The position numbers and the translations under genes are program-made. This document shows positions 7,685 through 9,852 of a stretch of DNA of 9,852 nucleotides, piece by piece. Every line of letters begins with the position of its first letter. Position 1 is the first letter of the stretch. A model generated the notes under the pieces. That model did no database searches and was not told where the DNA came from. It saw only the letters and a list, made by a program, of their open reading frames with translations. Where the stretch lies: the NCBI GenBank assembly GCA_018334525.1, contig JAGXLT010000017.1, positions 1 through 9,852 on the forward strand, given 5' to 3'. Origin of the DNA: Gammaproteobacteria bacterium (GTDB lineage: Bacteria > Pseudomonadota > Gammaproteobacteria > Nitrococcales > Nitrococcaceae).

Positions 7685-7724
7685 AAAAAATTAAGGCTCG
7701 CCGGTTTGTAAAGCGTTCGGCGCC
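7685..7724 (-). terminator. Possible weak terminator at the end of phoR
   Basis: On the minus strand the end of phoR can fold as GGCGCCG (7718-7724) against CGGC-GA-GCC (7695-7703) with a 2-base bulge and a 14-base loop. The stop codon and six T residues (7685-7690) come next. The bulge and large loop make it doubtful. If functional it would separate phoBR from pstS transcription just upstream of the pstS Pho box. Confidence 0.3.
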
Positions 7725-9019
7725 GCGTCTAAGCGCTCGTAAACCGGGAAGATTGCTGAAAAAGTACTCCCCTCCCCTACCTCACTAGTCACTTCAAGAC
7801 GGGCAGAATGACGGGATAGAACGTGCTTAACGATGGCAAGCCCCAGCCCGGTGCCGCCATTTCGCGAAGCACGCCCGCTGTCAACCCGATAGAACCGCTC
7901 TGTCAGGCGAGGCAAATGATGCAAAGGGATACCGCGGCCGGTATCCGCCACGGTCAAACAGGCACCCCCGGCGGCTTCAAACCAGCGCACATCGATGCGC
8001 CCATCTCTCTCGGTATACTTCACTGCGTTACTCAATAAGTTCAGAAAAGCGCTTCGCAGCTCTTCCTCATCTCCCGCTACCGTTACATCGTCGTCGACTA
8101 TCAGATTAATCACATGGGCCCCGCCGCTCATCGCGCGCGCCTCCTCAACGATGTCTTCGAGCATATTACTGAAATTAACCAAAGAACGCGGGGTAGCGGG
8201 CGCCTCCGTCTCAAGCCGTGAGAGCAGTAGCAAATCATCAACCAAACGCGTCATACGCTCGATCTGCTGTTCCATCAGAGTAAGAGGCCGCTCTAGATCT
8301 GCTGGCCCCAAATCGTCTATTTCACTCAGCTGCTCCGACATGCCCCGAAGCACGGTGAGGGGCGTACGCAGTTCATGGCTGATATTGGCAACGAAATCCC
8401 GGCGCATGGTCTCAAGCCGATGAAGTTCTGAAACATCTCGCGCCAGCAGAAGCTGCTGATCCTGCCCGTAGGGCACAATTCGGATCTCAAGGGTACGCCG
8501 CGAATCCTGTGGCGAGGGAATCTTAACGGCCGAGCTTGGGTCACCACGCTCTAAATAGCTCGCAAAATCCGGATGCCGAATTAAATTGGCGATCCTTTGT
8601 CCGCGATCCTGCGGCCAATGCAGCCCAAGATAGCGAGTTGCGAGATGGTTCCACCAGTCCATCTCTCCGGAGCCCGTCAGCACAATCGTACCGTCCGGCA
8701 TGGCATCAACACTTTCGCGGAAGCGTCTTAGCAGACGGACTAATCGATACCGGCGCACGCGTTGCCGCTGATGGCGCCGATCAAGTCCATCGAAAACATT
8801 ACCCCAAAGGCCGCCCGCACGCGGTGGCCGCCTCTTGCGGGACAAACGCAGCCACGCCTCAAGCCGATAAAGCTGCAGTAGGTTATACGACAACAGAATA
8901 ACAGCTCCGACCGCGATTACTTCCAGAAGATAACCGCTGACCAGGCCGACAAACAAAAAAAATGCTGCACCTGCTGCGCTGCGCGCAATCACCGCCGGCC
9001 AAGGGTTACTAATCAGCAC
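7691..9019 (-). CDS. phoR: Phosphate regulon sensor histidine kinase PhoR
   Basis: Membrane-bound kinase that phosphorylates PhoB when phosphate is low. It has 442 residues, near the E. coli length of 431. Order: two close membrane helices with almost no periplasmic loop (about 8-48), a strongly basic linker (about 52-100, rich in Arg), a PAS-type domain (about 101-195, beginning ESVDAMPDGTIVL), the dimerisation and phosphoacceptor region FVANISHELRTPLTVLRG with His215, then the ATP-binding domain: N box NLLSNAVKY (327-335), DTGRGIP (359-365), ERFYRVD (374-380), GGTGLGLAIVKH (388-399). The lack of a sensor loop fits the known model in which PhoR reads the Pst-PhoU state rather than phosphate itself. 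The start is GTG with AGAGG upstream, 12 bp after the phoB stop, so the pair is cotranscribed. Confidence 0.97.
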   Translation of the reverse strand: MLISNPWPAVIARSAAGAAFFLFVGLVSGYLLEVIAVGAVILLSYNLLQLYRLEAWLRLSRKRRPPRAGGLWGNVFDGLDRRHQRQRVRRYRLVRLLRRFRESVDAMPDGTIVLTGSGEMDWWNHLATRYLGLHWPQDRGQRIANLIRHPDFASYLERGDPSSAVKIPSPQDSRRTLEIRIVPYGQDQQLLLARDVSELHRLETMRRDFVANISHELRTPLTVLRGMSEQLSEIDDLGPADLERPLTLMEQQIERMTRLVDDLLLLSRLETEAPATPRSLVNFSNMLEDIVEEARAMSGGAHVINLIVDDDVTVAGDEEELRSAFLNLLSNAVKYTERDGRIDVRWFEAAGGACLTVADTGRGIPLHHLPRLTERFYRVDSGRASRNGGTGLGLAIVKHVLSRHSARLEVTSEVGEGSTFSAIFPVYERLDAAPNALQTGEP

Positions 9020-9031
9020 GCTACCGGCCTC

Positions 9032-9715
9032 TTAACCGGCAGAGAAGCGATAACCTGCTCCTCGCACGGTTTGCACGAGATCATCATGCCCCGTCGGGGA
9101 AAGCGCTTTTCGCAAACGACGAACATGTACATCAACCGTACGCTCCTCAACGTAAACATTCGCACCCCATACATTATCGAGAAGTTGAGCACGATTGAAC
9201 ACACGGTCGGGATGGGTCATAAAAAAGTGCAGAAGCCGGAATTCAGTAGGCCCCATTAGCACTTTGTTCTGATTACCCGTCACACGATGACTGACCGGAT
9301 CCAGCACCAGGCCACGCACTTCGACAGGATCCTCTGATGTGGTGGGTTGCACACGCCGTAAAACCGCCTTGACCCGTGCCACAAGTTCACGAGGTGAAAA
9401 AGGCTTTGGTACATAATCATCCGCGCCGGAATCGAGACCTCGAATGCGATCAGCCTCTTCACCCCGGGCGGTGAGTAGAATGATCGGTATCTCGCGTCGA
9501 TTTGGCTCACGCTTTAAACGCCGGGCAAAATCAATGCCACTTTCCCTAGGCAACATCCAATCCAGCAAAATCAGATCCGGCTTGCTCAGTCGAATGGCCG
9601 CATCAGCATCCTCTGCTGATTCCGAATGGCGTACCCGATGCCCCGCGCGTTCCAGCGCCATCGCTACCATTTCCCGAATCGCAGACTCATCTTCCACCAG
9701 CAGAATGGTTGCCAC
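9032..9715 (-). CDS. phoB: Phosphate regulon response regulator PhoB
   Basis: OmpR-family transcription activator of the Pho regulon. From the chosen GTG start it has 227 residues (229 in E. coli). The receiver domain shows the acidic pair E8-D9 in LLVEDE, phosphoacceptor D52 in [11 protein letters not shown]82 in LLTARGEE and K104 in [11 protein letters not shown]. The winged-helix output domain has [45 protein letters not shown] and the end TVRGAGYRF. The frame is open upstream to a TTG (9766) and an ATG (9745). I reject both because they lie at or next to the predicted transcript start, whereas GTG 9715 has a strong AAAGGGG site 8 nt upstream and gives the family N-terminus. Its own Pho box suggests positive autoregulation. 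Confidence 0.96.
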   Translation of the reverse strand: MATILLVEDESAIREMVAMALERAGHRVRHSESAEDADAAIRLSKPDLILLDWMLPRESGIDFARRLKREPNRREIPIILLTARGEEADRIRGLDSGADDYVPKPFSPRELVARVKAVLRRVQPTTSEDPVEVRGLVLDPVSHRVTGNQNKVLMGPTEFRLLHFFMTHPDRVFNRAQLLDNVWGANVYVEERTVDVHVRRLRKALSPTGHDDLVQTVRGAGYRFSAG

Positions 9716-9753
9716 CGAACTAACCCCTTTACCCAATCGTGCCATCGCTTGGC

Positions 9754-9788
9754 AGTATAAAGACAATCAGGTTACCGAAATATGACAC
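9754..9788 (-). promoter_or_regulatory. Pho box and -10 of the phoB promoter
   Basis: On the minus strand, GTGTCAT-ATTT-CGGTAAC (9771-9788) fits the PhoB site: two 7-bp repeats, the first matching CTGTCAT at 6 of 7 positions and the second weaker, with an A/T-only 4-bp spacer. A -10 box TATACT (9754-9759) follows after 11 bp, or TTATAC after 10 bp. Predicted transcript start is near 9747, giving a leader of about 30 nt to the GTG start. Confidence 0.75.
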
Positions 9789-9793
9789 CTTTT

Positions 9794-9852
9794 CTAACTC
9801 GCAATAAACTCCCGCATCAGCGCCAAGGTCTCTTCACTGACATGATGCTCAA
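9794..9852 (-). CDS. C-terminal tail of an unidentified gene upstream of phoB
   Basis: A minus-strand frame enters from the window edge and ends with TAG at 9794-9796, giving EHHVSEETLALMREFIAS. The amphipathic final helix and ordinary codon use look like a real protein end, and the stop sits 5 bp before the phoB Pho box, as expected for a gene boundary. The last helix is reminiscent of alpha/beta hydrolases, but 18 residues are too few to assign a family. Confidence 0.4.
   Translation of the reverse strand, partial: EHHVSEETLALMREFIAS

Noticed and set aside
7995..8423. Plus-strand open frame of 142 codons
   Set aside because: It lies entirely antisense to the kinase core of phoR, has a serine- and arginine-rich composition typical of a shadow frame, and shows no recognisable family.
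8536..8901. Plus-strand open frame of 121 codons
   Set aside because: Antisense to the phoR PAS and linker region, whose own frame is clearly conserved. No domain or ribosome binding site supports it.
9782..9852. Plus-strand frame starting ATG at 9782 and open to the window edge
   Set aside because: Its start overlaps the phoB Pho box, it has no ribosome binding site, and the opposite strand gives a more natural protein end.

Overview
The window looks like a chromosomal core region of a moderate-GC gammaproteobacterium. PhoB, PhoU, L21, L27 and the polyprenyl synthase all read like enterobacterial or pseudomonad family members. The long PstC and PstA forms, and the acidic PstS, recall marine or halophilic Gammaproteobacteria, but that placement is inference. 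I saw no mobile elements, CRISPR arrays or clear signs of transfer. No stretch over 300 bases lacks a gene.

Left part (1-2410). On the minus strand lies rplU (L21), rpmA (L27) and the N-terminal half of the obg/cgtA GTPase gene, cut by the window edge. An intrinsic terminator sits between rpmA and obg. Back-to-back with rplU, on the plus strand, is the long-chain polyprenyl diphosphate synthase gene (ispB type). The two genes are served by divergent sigma70-like promoters with -35 boxes about 20 bp apart. After ispB comes a tRNA-Pro (anticodon CGG) with its own promoter.

Right part (2420-9852). A complete phosphate-starvation module runs on the minus strand in the order phoB, phoR, pstS, pstC, pstA, pstB, phoU. 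PhoR and PhoB form the two-component system. PstSCAB is the high-affinity phosphate ABC importer, and PhoU links transporter state to PhoR signalling. PhoB-binding sites (Pho boxes) with correctly spaced -10 elements precede both phoB and pstS, so the module appears autoregulated and phosphate-repressible from two entry points. Two tandem hairpins between pstS and pstC could allow a higher PstS level than that of the permease genes. The last bases hold the tail of an unidentified gene upstream of phoB.

The content is mostly well-known biology; I found no convincing undescribed system. The points most worth a second look are the pstS-pstC hairpins, the two Pho promoters and the starts they imply, the enlarged non-core parts of PstC and PstA, and the 9-bp convergent junction between tRNA-Pro and phoU.
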